Origin: Conus ventricosus | Taxonomy: Eukaryota > Mollusca > Gastropoda > Neogastropoda > Conidae | Reading direction: 5' to 3' | Length of the DNA stretch: 64,000 bases | Assembly (NCBI GenBank): GCA_018398815.1 | Contig: CM031628.1 | Coordinates: 11,669,277 to 11,733,276 of the forward strand | Shown here: piece by piece, positions 9,700-19,348 of the stretch | Numbering within the stretch: the stretch's first letter is position 1 | How the letters are laid out: every line of letters starts with the position of its first letter | Program-made: the position numbers and the translations under genes | The notes under the pieces: model-generated | Seen by the model: the letters and a program-made list of their open reading frames with translations, nothing else | What the model was told of the DNA's origin: nothing | Databases searched by the model: none

Positions 9700-9975
9700 T
9701 TATTCCATCTGAAATGGATCAAAATGATCTTTTGTTGTTGACGGTTCTGGCGTGCTGTTGTCTTCTGTATTTAGTGGTTCAGATTTTTTTGATTGCTTTT
9801 GTTTCTGTTGCCATTGTGTATATATTTTATAACCGTAATAACCGCCCCCCACAGCAGCAAGGGCGCCAAAAATGGCAACAGTTTTAAGTTCAATATACCA
9901 TGAAGACTTTGGTGCTGTAGGCCTTGAATCACATGGAGTTTTTATAGCTGGCATTGAATCAACTTGTTCTGGCAT
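9700..9975 (-). CDS. Single-span membrane protein, 91 aa
   Basis: The protein has a short hydrophilic N terminus, one membrane segment around residues 32-52 (VAIFGALAAVGGGYYGYKIY), then a Gln/Lys-rich and acidic tail. The topology resembles small virion membrane proteins of DNA viruses, but no family is recognised. It lies in the small-gene cluster between the Cys-cluster gene and the longer gene upstream. Copy A contains a broken homolog. The start used is ATG 9975, and no better upstream ATG stays in frame. Confidence 0.6.
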   Translation of the reverse strand: MPEQVDSMPAIKTPCDSRPTAPKSSWYIELKTVAIFGALAAVGGGYYGYKIYTQWQQKQKQSKKSEPLNTEDNSTPEPSTTKDHFDPFQME

Positions 9976-9991
9976 TGGCGGCGTTATGTTT

Positions 9992-10665
9992 TCATGATGA
10001 GTTATATTTTATAACATTAATTTTTTTTTGTCTGTTCCACTCTGCTAATTTTTTTCCTGCTTTAACACGCCCAGGATGAGGATGCTTTTCACTGGTCTCC
10101 ACCTGATTCAGTGTTTTCTGCTGATTTTCTGGCTTGGTTACTTTCTCCACCTGATTCAGTGTTTTCTGATTCTGCTGATTTTCTGGCTCGGTCATTTTGA
10201 AGGGAAATAAAATCTATATGATTAAAAGTTATTAATCCCATGATTAATGGCGATAACAATGTTCCAAATCTGTAGTATAGATCACATCCTAGAGACTCTA
10301 ATGACTTTGTTAAAACTGGATCTTGCGTTAAATCATACGTAAGATCTTGTTCAGAATCAATGGGAGCAAATCTACTGACTAGTTTAGTTGTACAAACTAA
10401 GAACCGTTTGCCCCACACTTTTCACCATTCTAGACCCCAGCTGCGCTTCATACCTGTTATGATACTTTATAATGTCTTGTGGCGACATCTGTTGAATTTG
10501 TTCTATGCTGAATTCAGTTCCGAGGAACTGTTTTGTTTTCCCACATGCTGCCAAAGAATACAGCCTCTCCTTTTTGGGCATAATAGCTTGGTCATTAACT
10601 TGATCATTCATAAGTTCAGGAAGGTTTAGGCTGCCTTGTAGCTGTAGTAGATCATCACTGTTCAT
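9992..10665 (-). pseudogene. Conserved Polinton small protein with basic tail, frameshifted
   Basis: Three overlapping open segments on the minus strand (10384-10665, 10089-10418, 9992-10195) appear to be one gene, because copy A aligns over the same full length. The N-terminal segment is soluble (MNSDDLLQLQGSLNLPEL). The middle has a hydrophobic stretch near LLSPLIMGLITFNHIDFISL. The end carries repeats of a KPENQQKTLNQVE type and a basic RVKAGKKLAEWNRQKK tail. A frameshift lies near 10385-10418 and another near 10190. Two overlapping genes instead of one broken gene cannot be excluded. Function unknown. Confidence 0.55.
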
Positions 10666-10701
10666 GTTTTTTATTAATTATAATTATTTTATTTTCTAAA
10701 A
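10666..10701. promoter_or_regulatory. Divergent AT-rich intergenic region
   Basis: A 36-bp, almost pure A/T stretch (ATTATAATTATTTTATTTTC) separates divergent starts at 10665 (minus) and 10702 (plus), so a shared promoter is likely. This is inference from layout and composition only. Confidence 0.4.
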
Positions 10702-10932
10702 ATGAGCACCGAAAAAACTGTTACCAACCTTGTATACCATTCTGCTGTTATTGGGGGGCTAAGTGTAGGATACACAATGCTTGGTAAAAGCCTGTTAAAA
10801 ATAAAACCGGCAGATCTTGGCAAACTAGACTTTGAGGATTCAGCAAAGCTGATTGCTATTATTGCAGCTTCGTTTGCCACGAAAGATTTTCTAGTCAAGC
10901 AAGGAATAATTCCAGACAGTATAAATATGTAA
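10702..10932 (+). CDS. Small membrane protein, 76 aa
   Basis: Intact ORF. It has hydrophobic segments near residues 9-27 (LVYHSAVIGGLSVGYTMLG) and 49-60 (KLIAIIAASFATKDF), separated by a lysine-rich loop. The decayed homolog in copy A at 1553-1775 supports coding status. It is first in a plus-strand run of four genes that includes the integrase. Membrane localisation is inferred; function is unknown. Confidence 0.65.
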   Translation: MSTEKTVTNLVYHSAVIGGLSVGYTMLGKSLLKIKPADLGKLDFEDSAKLIAIIAASFATKDFLVKQGIIPDSINM

Positions 10933-10954
10933 ATAAAAAATACATTTATAAAAA

Positions 10955-11362
10955 ATGGCTTCACTCGTAATGATGATAGGCGGCGCTGTGGTTAATGCGC
11001 TCGCTTTTAGTGGAAGTAATTACGCATTTAGTAAACTACGGGATGACGGCGAGAGAAAAAGACATAACAAAGCTGTGGAGCAACTAGCTGCAGCACAAGA
11101 TCGCTATGAAAAGCAGAGAATCGAGCAGTTAGATTTTATTAACGACAAACTGAAAAAACAGGGACATGCAGCTTACACATTTAAAAATGTTGACCAGGCA
11201 ATAAAAGAATATTATCTTGTAACAGGCAAACCAATCGAGACATTGCCCCCACCAAAATTCAGTGACTTTTATCAGCCATCAGAAAAACAAAAGATGCAAG
11301 AAATCGGGTTTATTGTCGTTGGTATGACCGTTGTGTATTTTGTTGCGCATAATATTGACTGA
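10955..11362 (+). CDS. Conserved Polinton coiled-coil membrane protein, 135 aa
   Basis: Intact ORF directly after a TTTATAAAAAATG start motif. The N terminus (MASLVMMIGGAVVNALAFSG) is hydrophobic, residues about 27-70 are a charged coiled-coil with KRHNKAVEQLAAAQDRYEKQRIE, a PPPKFSDFY block follows, and the last 20 residues are hydrophobic (VVGMTVVYFVAHNI). From memory, proteins with this layout often sit beside the integrase in Polintons of cnidarians and molluscs. It ends 7 bp before the integrase start, so the two are probably expressed together. Role unknown; virion membrane or assembly factor is possible. Confidence 0.75.
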   Translation: MASLVMMIGGAVVNALAFSGSNYAFSKLRDDGERKRHNKAVEQLAAAQDRYEKQRIEQLDFINDKLKKQGHAAYTFKNVDQAIKEYYLVTGKPIETLPPPKFSDFYQPSEKQKMQEIGFIVVGMTVVYFVAHNID

Positions 11363-11369
11363 ATAAAAA

Positions 11370-12320
11370 ATGAACAAAATCTATTATTCGCCAAAAGGAT
11401 ATTGGAAGGGAATAACAGCAATCAAAAAGCTAAGCCAAGCAGCTGGAGTCAGTGAACAAACAGCAAAGGAATGGTTATCTAAACAAGCGATTTGGCAAAT
11501 TTATCTACCTGCGCCTAGACGAATACAGAGACCACACTTTGTGAACACAACTCCAAACGACACGCATCAAATGGACCTTCTATATTTACCCTCTGATACG
11601 ATTAGACGAAAAAGATTTAAATACGCACTTACAGTCATTGACGTAGCTTCAAGATACAAAGATGCGGAACCATTAACACAAAAGAGTGCTTCTGCTGTTG
11701 CTGTTGCTATACAACTAATATATCAACGAGGCCCGCTAACTTATCCTCGCATGATTCAAGTTGATGATGGAAAAGAATTTAAAGGTCAAGTGAATCAATT
11801 ATTGTTAAAACATAGAGTTACCATTAAAAGAGGCATTCCGGGAGTTCACAGATCACAGGCTTTAGTCGAAAACTTTAACAAACAGTTAGCTGAAAGACTT
11901 TTCTCCTACCAGTATCACAGAGAGCTGATTGACAATTCTCGCAACACAGAATGGTTAGAAGACTGCCCTCAGTTTTGCGCGCAATGAATAATGAAGAATT
12001 TTAAAGGTCTAAAACCAGTACAAGCAATCAAAAGAAAAACAATAAATGTTGCTGAAGACTCCAGTACACCCAGCAAACTATTACCGTTTGGTTTGAAAGT
12101 AAGGTACCTTTATTTACCGGGGGAAGCGGAAGGGGACACTCGCATTAGGGCAACCGATCCAGTTTGGAGTGTTGATCCATATGAAATAAAAAGAATTGTA
12201 AAAATGAATCCGCCCGTGTATTATTTACGAGAAACTGACACAACAAAACAACCAGCTCCTCAAAGATCTTTTGTGAAGGAAGAACTGCAGATAATCCCGC
12301 CGGACACAGTTCCGCTTTAA
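11370..12320 (+). pseudogene. Retroviral-type DDE integrase (rve), frameshifted
   Basis: It inserts the element DNA into the host genome. The N-terminal helix-turn-helix-like part (KLSQAAGVSEQTAKEWLSKQ, residues 21-40) is followed by the RNase H-fold core with catalytic candidates D69 (HQMDLLYLPSD), D132 (QVDDGKEFKGQ) and E167 (LVENFNKQ), spaced 34 between the last two. The catalytic core is open. Near 11955-12000 two small frame changes separate it from the C-terminal domain, which reads in 11991-12320 (from FKGLKPVQAIKRK) with a beta-rich segment around VRYLYLPGEAEG typical of Polinton integrases. As printed the enzyme would lack its C-terminal DNA-binding domain. Errors in the assembly could also explain this. 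Copy A's homolog is far more decayed. Confidence 0.9.
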
Positions 12321-12350
12321 TTAATTTACGTAAATATATTTGAGTTTAAA

Positions 12351-12687
12351 ATGGAAGCTCAGAAGGAAGTGCAGAACGAAACAAGAATGGTAAAGGAAGA
12401 GACCTTGAAAATGATACGGGAATCATTTCATGCGTGTAATGCTATTAAGGAAACATTTTCGGGGATTAATCAATGCATGCTAAATCATCCAGATCACCTA
12501 CAATCCAAAAACCCAAATTGGGAAAAAGAATATCTTGAAATAATAAAAAAAAATTCGAACGCATCAAGCAAACATGAGAAAAGATTTAAATGAATTGGAT
12601 GAAGCTATGATTGATCTTATAATAAAAGTTGATGAAAAATATAAACCCTCCTGTTTATGCGGTCCTCCAGTGCCCGATTGCATATGA
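12351..12687 (+). pseudogene. Small charged protein with C-terminal Cys motif, frameshifted
   Basis: The open frame from ATG 12351 runs 80 codons, then stops after a run of nine A's near 12545. A second frame continues through KDLNELDEAMIDLIIKVDEK and ends with a cysteine motif CLCGPPVPDC before the TGA at 12685-12687. That continuation, ending 11 bp before the convergent PolB gene, suggests one gene of about 110 residues broken by a homopolymer indel. It is helical and charged, of unknown function. Copy A keeps the start of the gene at the window edge. Confidence 0.6.
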
Positions 12688-12697
12688 AAACTCTGGA

Positions 12698-15600
12698 TTA
12701 ACAAACACCCGTTTTGGTGTTTGTTCTATCTAATGACTTCTTTGTTACAACTGTTGTGTTGATCTCATGTAGATTAGATCGCAGTTTTACGTTGTCATGA
12801 TGAAAAGTCTTATTGCCAAACAATGCTTCTTTGTAGTTGTTATGCGATATGCTCGACTGCACAACACTGCGAGATATTCCCTTTGCTTTCTTAATGATTT
12901 TCTCCTGGCTCGAAATACTGTACATTTTCGACCTTAAACCAATAAACTCCTTAATCACCCCTCCAGATAATTCATCCTTCATCTTTCCTAAAACCTTCTT
13001 GTTAACAGTTGAATGCAAAGGCGAGTCTTTAGGGTAATCGGATGTGTCGTACCATCCTGCATGCCCTTTAGCTACTTCTAATTCCATGTCTTTATAGATG
13101 TCTTCAGTAAGGATATCTATAACAAAACTATCTGTATCTGTGTAAAGTACTCTATACAGGGGCTTAAAGTAGTCATAAAGAAATTCTAACATCAAAAGCT
13201 TTGATAATTCTAAAACAGTAAACCCAATAAATACGGGCTTGTCTAATTTGACTTTCTTTTTTTTCATCATTATACCAAAAAGCTGATCATGAAATCTTCT
13301 AAAGTCCTGATAATTTGGTTTTGAAGTTAGCTTAATTGCTTCGTTCTCTCTGGTGACCAATCTAACATCTTTACGCTTGTGGGGATTTTCCATAGTCTTT
13401 CCGAAACAACTGTTGTTCATCAGCTTGAAAAAGTCTTTTTCTGAAGCATCTGTGGATTTAGTTCTGAGATCAGTGTTCTTCATGATGTATGGTTTCATGA
13501 ACTGTTCTTGATCAAAAGCAATTATACGATGAACAGCTGCCAACTTTAAACCATGTCTTAAATAAAATTGTAGAAGTCTGTAATGACAGACATAATTTTT
13601 TTTGCCTCGAAGATTAGGCACAAGTTTAGGCGGTTCTCTTGGATCCATCTTTAGACTTTCTGCTGCTAATGGATAGTCATTATGCAGGTCATGGAGTTCA
13701 TGAGGATATTCTAAGTCAACTTCTAGAATGTATCCACGCTGTTGATCTGGCGTCAAACTGTTCAACCACTTTAATGCTCTTTGAATATTTTTCGGATTGT
13801 CTTCTGTGTACATTTTAAAGTTGCGTAATGGAAGCGATTGCGCCATTGCCCATCCATACAGATTGTTTGCATCTAAATACATGAGATAGTTAGACCTTTT
13901 ACTCGGATCATAGTCGTCCAAGTATTTGTTGTTTGCTTTACAGTAATGATGCGACGCCATACTAATTCCTCCACGCAATCCGTTTTCAATCATCTGAATC
14001 ATTGGTAAATCTGACAATAAATCAATCTGTACTCCAGTAAACTTTAAGAAAGCATCCCAACTCATCCCAGGCGCAGAAATGTAATGCGCGGGATCCAGAC
14101 TATAATGTTTCATGCAGGTCTTTCTGTAATTTTCAAAGACGTCCGCCAACAAACATACATCAGCCATCAAGTAGGAGTCATGATAGTCTCCCATCGTTTT
14201 ACAATCTAACTTCTGCCACGCATCTTGAGCATGCTGGTAATCTGAATCACTGATGTCCTTTCCTCTAAGACTAGAAAAGAACGCGCCTTTAGGAGGAAGT
14301 GTGTCTTCGTCAAACCTTTCCCAACTGTTCATGTATTCATAAGGGTAAACACCCTTTCTAACGAGAGTAGGGTCAAAATATTCTTCCGTTATTGGGCAGG
14401 ACTTTAAGGACATAGCTAGTGACTCTAATGATCCCATCATGTGCTGCATAGAGTCATAAAAAGACATGTTATTTAAAGTGAAACACATGTACTTTTCTGA
14501 TGACTGTGCAATGCATGACACCCTGAAGGCATCGTCCACTGCTTTCATTATAAGATGAGAGTCGTAACCTCGCAAGTTATGAAAGAATACAGGCAGCTTC
14601 CATGTCTTAGGATCAAACTTTAGTTGAAGATTGCATTTACTGTGTGCTGCTCCTCTGAACTTCCCGCTAATGTGATCATGGTCTCTTACTCGTTGGCCGC
14701 CAAGGCACCTTTTGGATTGGCTTCTTCACTGAGTTCTAAACCACAAATCCAACAGTGAGTGGCTGAGTCATACTGTTGTTGGTCTTCAGGCGTCATCATG
14801 ATTTCAGATAAATTCAGATTATTAGAACAGTCATTACGCACTTGCTGCATGCGTTCTAAGAAGTATTTTGCAGCATTAGACCCTCTATATAATTCTGGTT
14901 CTGAATGGACACCATCCGACCTAACAATAATGAAAGCAAATGAACAAATCTGATGATTACTCATTAAGACTGTTTTTCGAAGTTTTTGTGGCGCTGGCCC
15001 TTCATAAGGAACAATGAGCGATTCAAAGTCTGCGTAAACAACATATGGAGAATTTTGCAGCCGTTTCCAGTTCTTAAAACTAACTTTAGATCCGGGTGGG
15101 GGGCGTAATTAGTTCTGTATTACAGTCAACTGGGCCGATACAATGTTTCTTATGTTCGCTTGCGGTTTGAACAGATGGCATTCTTGTTAAACATTTTCTG
15201 CAGAATTCTTGCTTAAGCCCTTGCTTTGAAGTATGCCGCAATAATCTACTCATTGTTCGTATCAATGTGTAATGCGGCAGCCTGCTGGTGAAAACATCAG
15301 TAGTAAGTCAACATGATTTTTGTCTGGTTCGCCAATCGTTGGACTGTTCTTGGACACTTTAATCGGCTGTAGATTTGTTTCCTCATCCCATGTGTAGACA
15401 TTAACAGTTATTGGTTTGTTTTATTCTTCAAACTGATCAATTTGATCCACGCTAACGGGAAAGGATATTCCACTAAAGTTGAGATCATTGCTGTAAGGGT
15501 GATAGTTAGACACTCTCTCTGCGTTTTTGCGGGCGTAATGCAGCCTTGCGAGAACACACCACATAAAACATTTGTCGTCTGAATTCTTTATGTTTAGAAC

Positions 15601-16064
15601 TGCTCTTTTCGCTACCAATGCTGGGGGCAGCGGAATGTAAGCCTTGCCTACAATCGGTGCATACTTAGCCTGTTTTAATCTGATCTCTAAGACTTCGCCT
15701 CTGACCAACCAGAGCCTCTCATTTTGGCTTCTTCAGCGGCAGCGTCAAACTGTGTAAGCAGTTCGTCTGCCCAACCGGGTGTTAAGTCATTACGAGAAAG
15801 AATAGTCTGTTGTTTAGTCGAGACCCAGACTTCTAGGTTTTCTTCATTTATTGTTACATAGTCGATTAAAACAGCTAACATTACTTTAACTGGCGGGTCT
15901 ATTGTTAGTTTACCCGGAACTTGAGAAATAGCATGAGCAACACTTGCCTGTACGTTTGTTGGGTCAATGACTTCTAAATCAATATCATTCAGTGCTCTTG
16001 ATAAACGCTCTCTCTCAAGCATTCCTTCAAACAATTCGTCTGGTCCTTCATATATCTTATCCAT
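12698..16064 (-). pseudogene. Protein-primed family B DNA polymerase (PolB), several frameshifts
   Basis: It would replicate the element from protein-primed ends. The largest open part (12698-14575, 625 codons) has exonuclease motif II at its start (RGYDSH), exo III near residues 131-150, polymerase motif A LDANNLYGWAM (residues 234-244), motif B KLMNNSCFGK (384-393), motif C YTDTDS (478-483) and the KAKGISR thumb motif. Upstream, other frames give a Cys pair CWICG, exo I YADFESL (about 15030-15048), a CRKCL/EHKKHC zinc-finger-like part (about 15120-15230) and N-terminal segments 15421-15708 and 15687-16064. Full length would be about 1,100 residues, normal for Polintons. At least four frame changes interrupt it, mostly in the N-terminal half; the start is ATG 16064. 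Confidence 0.93.
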
Positions 16065-16112
16065 GTTGAGTTTCTTTTCTAACTCAAAATATTTATTTAA
16101 ATTTAAAAAAAA

Positions 16113-16241
16113 TTAATCAGAATCAATATCAACGGTCTTTTTGTGCTTGGACTCATAAACTAAAGTATAAACGCCCTTTGGCGTTGTTATTGCGAGCTGT
16201 TTAGAACAGAGTTTAATGTTTCGTTTACTTTTTTTAAGCAT
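16113..16241 (-). CDS. 42-aa basic ORF between PolB and the hydrophobic-core gene
   Basis: An open frame runs from ATG 16241 to TAA 16113 and overlaps the stop of the upstream gene by 8 bp (AATGCTTAA). It is basic (MLKKSKRNIK near the start, KHKKTVDIDSD at the end) with a beta-like middle. The tight overlap, same strand, and lack of other coding in this gap argue for a real small gene, but no homolog is available in the window because copy A is cut off. Confidence 0.5.
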   Translation of the reverse strand: MLKKSKRNIKLCSKQLAITTPKGVYTLVYESKHKKTVDIDSD

Positions 16242-16818
16242 TCCTTTTTATCTGCTCGGCGTCTGGCTGTTGAGAAAAACTTGTCCTCGCCTTTCTTTGA
16301 AGATCAAACTTTTGTCTTTTGTAGTCATCAAAATCGGCCTGTAAACGATTAAATTCTTCATCCGTGATGTTTGAGTCAACTAGCGCTTTATTTATTGTCA
16401 GTTTGAACGAACTAAGTTTAGCTGTTATTAGTTGAACCATAGCTGTGTGCTTTTGGAGCTTAGTTTTTAATTTTTTGCCAGCAGCACTTACAGCTAATGA
16501 ACACACACCGAGAGCTAAAGACAAACCTCCTAGAGGTAAAGCTGCGGGTGCGCCTATGCCCGTTGCTAAGAGACCAACACTCGTTCCTGCTGATAGAGCA
16601 CTTATAGTCGATGTTCCAGTATTAACATATGTAACAGCATTGAAGACAGCAGAATACCTTCGTTTGGTTTTGCTGTATTTTGAAAGGTCCTGCTCTAGTT
16701 TTTGTTGCATTTGTGTAATGTTGGTTAATCTGAAGGTTTTTATGTTAGGGCTTTCTACTATCCCTTCTTTTGGCGACTCTGGCGCTGTAGGCACATTTGG
16801 ATAAACCTGAACAGACAT
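16234..16818 (-). CDS. Conserved Polinton protein with hydrophobic core, 194 aa
   Basis: Intact ORF. Residues about 30-60 are a charged helix (TNITQMQQKLEQDLSKYSKT), 66-113 form a long Gly/Ala/Leu hydrophobic stretch (GIGAPAALPLGGLSLALGV) that could be two membrane hairpins, and 115-185 are again charged helix. This helix-hydrophobic-helix layout recalls a family I have often seen next to capsid genes in Polinton-like insertions of invertebrates; function is unknown. A TTTATAAAAAGC element lies just before the start at 16818. It lies between PolB and the capsid gene on the same strand. Confidence 0.75.
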   Translation of the reverse strand: MSVQVYPNVPTAPESPKEGIVESPNIKTFRLTNITQMQQKLEQDLSKYSKTKRRYSAVFNAVTYVNTGTSTISALSAGTSVGLLATGIGAPAALPLGGLSLALGVCSLAVSAAGKKLKTKLQKHTAMVQLITAKLSSFKLTINKALVDSNITDEEFNRLQADFDDYKRQKFDLQRKARTSFSQQPDAEQIKRNA

Positions 16819-16897
16819 GCTTTTTATAAAATAAAAATAATTTAGTAATGTATATCTTTTAATCTGTTTTCTTGAATATTCAGCTGCGCATCATATA

Positions 16898-18109
16898 TTA
16901 AAAACAAATGTACATTAAGCGGTTATCGGCTTCTTCTTCTTTATCAATTTGAATGTTTATTACGTCTCTCACAGTTCTCCCGCTTCCATGCAACTGATTA
17001 TCCTCTGTTGACCTTAGGTCAATCCATAAACCGTATTTCGTTGTTAAATAATCATCAAGCCTAACATTGTGAAGATGTAAATCTTTAGACACAAGGTCAA
17101 CTGTTGGATTTCTACACCTCCCGCCTCCAAACAGTTTTCTTATTTCATCAAAATGCTGATAAGGTTTAAGCCCGCTAGCGTAGATTTGGTTAGGACTACC
17201 CTCAATCGAACATTGTACTTTCGTTATTTTAGGATTAATAAACTTTTCGCTTCCTCTTTTGAACGGTTCTTCATCTTCGCACAGCAATAAAATACCTTTA
17301 AGCGATCTTGCTGCGACACTAAAACTAAAATTCCATATAGCGTCTGCCCTGCTTCTGGGATATGTTGTATGATGAATCACTCTTTCGTAATATATTGCTA
17401 ATTTTGACTGATATTGGTGCTCAATCAGCCTTGCTAAATTAGGGCTGCTAACAACGTCAAACTCTAACGAGATGTCAGAAATGCTGTACTTTGCTTCGGT
17501 GTCTGATGATCTGATAACACGTTTGTATTCATTAAAAGTTAGTTCATATGACAATCTGTCTTTTAATGCTCCTTGAAAGTATGGCGCATGCGCTTTTAAC
17601 AGCTCAAAATCTAAGGGAATGGAAAAGCGATTTCCATACGCAAAATTTACAGCTGCATACTTTTTGCCGTCTTTAATATCTGCGGCGCCTATTCTATGTT
17701 TTAGTGCTTCTTCATTTTCGAATCCTTGAAACGCAAGATCAGCCCTTTCATTCCCGGTTAGCCATAGATCAGAATAGGTTAAAAATATGTCTGCATTGTG
17801 TAAAGAAAATATTTCTTGCCCCTCAAGTTTTATAGAAATTTTCTTAACGATTGCCCGCCCCAAATTCTGGACAACTGTCCTGTTTGTGTCTGTTGTTGAA
17901 GCGAGTACTATTTTGAAAGTAAGACGCGCAGAGCCTGGCACAATCACTTCATCCGCTCCTAGGTCTGGAAATTTGACAGTAAGAATTTGATCTGCATCAA
18001 TAGTAGATGGATTATTTGGAACAGTAATATTCCGTTTATTTCCCTTCACGCCAAAGGGTTCTTTCAGTCTTCTATGCGGGTCAAGAATCGAGCCATATGA
18101 TTGTGACAT
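16898..18109 (-). CDS. Probable major capsid protein, 403 aa
   Basis: Intact ORF. It is beta-rich without membrane segments, with recurrent short hydrophobic strands (QILTVKFPDL, SARLTFKIVLA, IVKKISIKLEGQEIFS, DISLEFDVVSSPNLARL, KITKVQCSIEG). Length and strand pattern fit a double jelly-roll capsid protein, and closely similar proteins are, from memory, a constant part of one Polinton lineage in cnidarians, sponges and molluscs. It sits in the structural block, starts directly after a TTTATAAAAAAAATG motif, and is divergent to the coiled-coil gene at 18151. Capsid identity is inference; a structure prediction would settle it. Confidence 0.6.
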   Translation of the reverse strand: MSQSYGSILDPHRRLKEPFGVKGNKRNITVPNNPSTIDADQILTVKFPDLGADEVIVPGSARLTFKIVLASTTDTNRTVVQNLGRAIVKKISIKLEGQEIFSLHNADIFLTYSDLWLTGNERADLAFQGFENEEALKHRIGAADIKDGKKYAAVNFAYGNRFSIPLDFELLKAHAPYFQGALKDRLSYELTFNEYKRVIRSSDTEAKYSISDISLEFDVVSSPNLARLIEHQYQSKLAIYYERVIHHTTYPRSRADAIWNFSFSVAARSLKGILLLCEDEEPFKRGSEKFINPKITKVQCSIEGSPNQIYASGLKPYQHFDEIRKLFGGGRCRNPTVDLVSKDLHLHNVRLDDYLTTKYGLWIDLRSTEDNQLHGSGRTVRDVINIQIDKEEEADNRLMYICF

Positions 18110-18150
18110 TTTTTTTATAAAAAAAAATTAAAAGTTAATTATTTAAAAAC
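18110..18150. promoter_or_regulatory. Divergent AT-only promoter region
   Basis: 41 bp, almost entirely A/T, separates the divergent starts at 18109 and 18151. It contains TTTATAAAAAAAA 8 bp from the minus-strand start and TTATTTAAAAAC before the plus-strand start. Confidence 0.5.
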
Positions 18151-19348
18151 ATGGCAGGCAGAGAAGATGAAGATCTTGATATTCCTGATCCTGGAGACGA
18201 CATGAGTGAAACGATCCCTTTGATACAGCATAGCTCAGCGCTCTCAATACGACGTGAATTAACAGAAAGTCATGTTAGATCATTGTACCAAAATTTAGGC
18301 CTTGAACCCCCCGAAGTTTTAGACCCTAATGATTTTGAACGAGATGATGATGGCCATTTGTATTTTAAAAACGATCAAGGTGAACGTGTTCCGCTTACAA
18401 CTAAACGAGACCCATTAAAGTTTTTAGCTGTGGGTACAATTAGACAAAGACTCCCTGCGAGCGTACAAAATCGCCTTGGCATTGCTAAACCAAAATTAGA
18501 TAGGGATGCAGTTGCTAAACTTCAAAACACACTGCAAGAACTTCCAACAGCTAACCAAATACAAAACATGGAACTTCAAGTTTTAAATCAATCAGCAGAT
18601 GAAATAATAAATGCAATAGAAGCAGAAACCAGTTTTTCAGAAGAAACAGCATTAAAAACAATTAATGATTCCCCATTGCCTATGCGAGAAATAGCGGCCC
18701 TTGATCATGCTTTGAGAAGCATCAGAGGCGAATTAACAAACAATTTAGCAAAACTAGGTGAACTAGATGAGCATATAAAAAGAGAAAAAGAAAAACTCGT
18801 TGAGGCTGATGACGCCAACTTAGGGCATGATATTAAAGAAAGAATAGCCCAAAGACTAAAAGATCTTGAGCAAGAAAGATCAGCAAGACTAGAAGTGTTG
18901 TCTACTAACCGAGAACAATTGCGAACTCAAGTAAATAGAATAAGAGAAACTATCCAAAGAATTTTATATGAAGACACAACACTAGCAGAACGAATACGAA
19001 CACTGTTTAGAGAGCAAGGCGTCACATTAGCAAGCGTTATAACAGCCTTAGGATTTGCAATAAGTACACTGGTGATGGCTATTACAGGCGGTGTGGTCAA
19101 AGTCCAGTGCCTCCATCGCCATCGCCTCCACCTGATAAATCGTGGGTAAAAAAACAGCTTGATCATCTTGCAAGTTTATTAAAAAAATTAGCTGGTAAAG
19201 CTATAGACTCTTTACCTGGTATATTAGGGGTGTTGTTAGCTGGCTTTTGTCTACTGCAGGCAAAGTAGTTGGCTTTATGGCTGATCACTTATGGGCATTA
19301 GTTCTCTTAATAGTTGGGTTACTCTTTAGTAAAATAAAGAAGGAGTAA
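18151..19348 (+). pseudogene. Coiled-coil membrane protein, two frameshifts near C terminus
   Basis: The first frame (18151-19149) has an acidic N terminus (EDEDLDIPDPGDD), an extended helical region with a coiled coil at about residues 190-275 (KREKEKLVEADD, RLKDLEQERSARLEVL), and a membrane segment near 297-315 (LASVITALGFAISTLVMAI). A frame change near 19098 leads into a proline-rich linker (PVPPSPSPPPDK), a lysine-rich helix and further hydrophobic segments. A second change near 19245 leads to a last membrane segment (LWALVLLIVGLLF) ending at TAA 19346-19348. Similar multi-span C-terminal tails occur in Polinton structural blocks as I remember them. It overlaps the 3' end of the convergent gene by about 30 bp. 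A minor virion membrane protein is plausible. Confidence 0.7.

Noticed and set aside
12837..13037. Plus-strand ORF opposite PolB
   Set aside because: It is a shadow of the polymerase gene.
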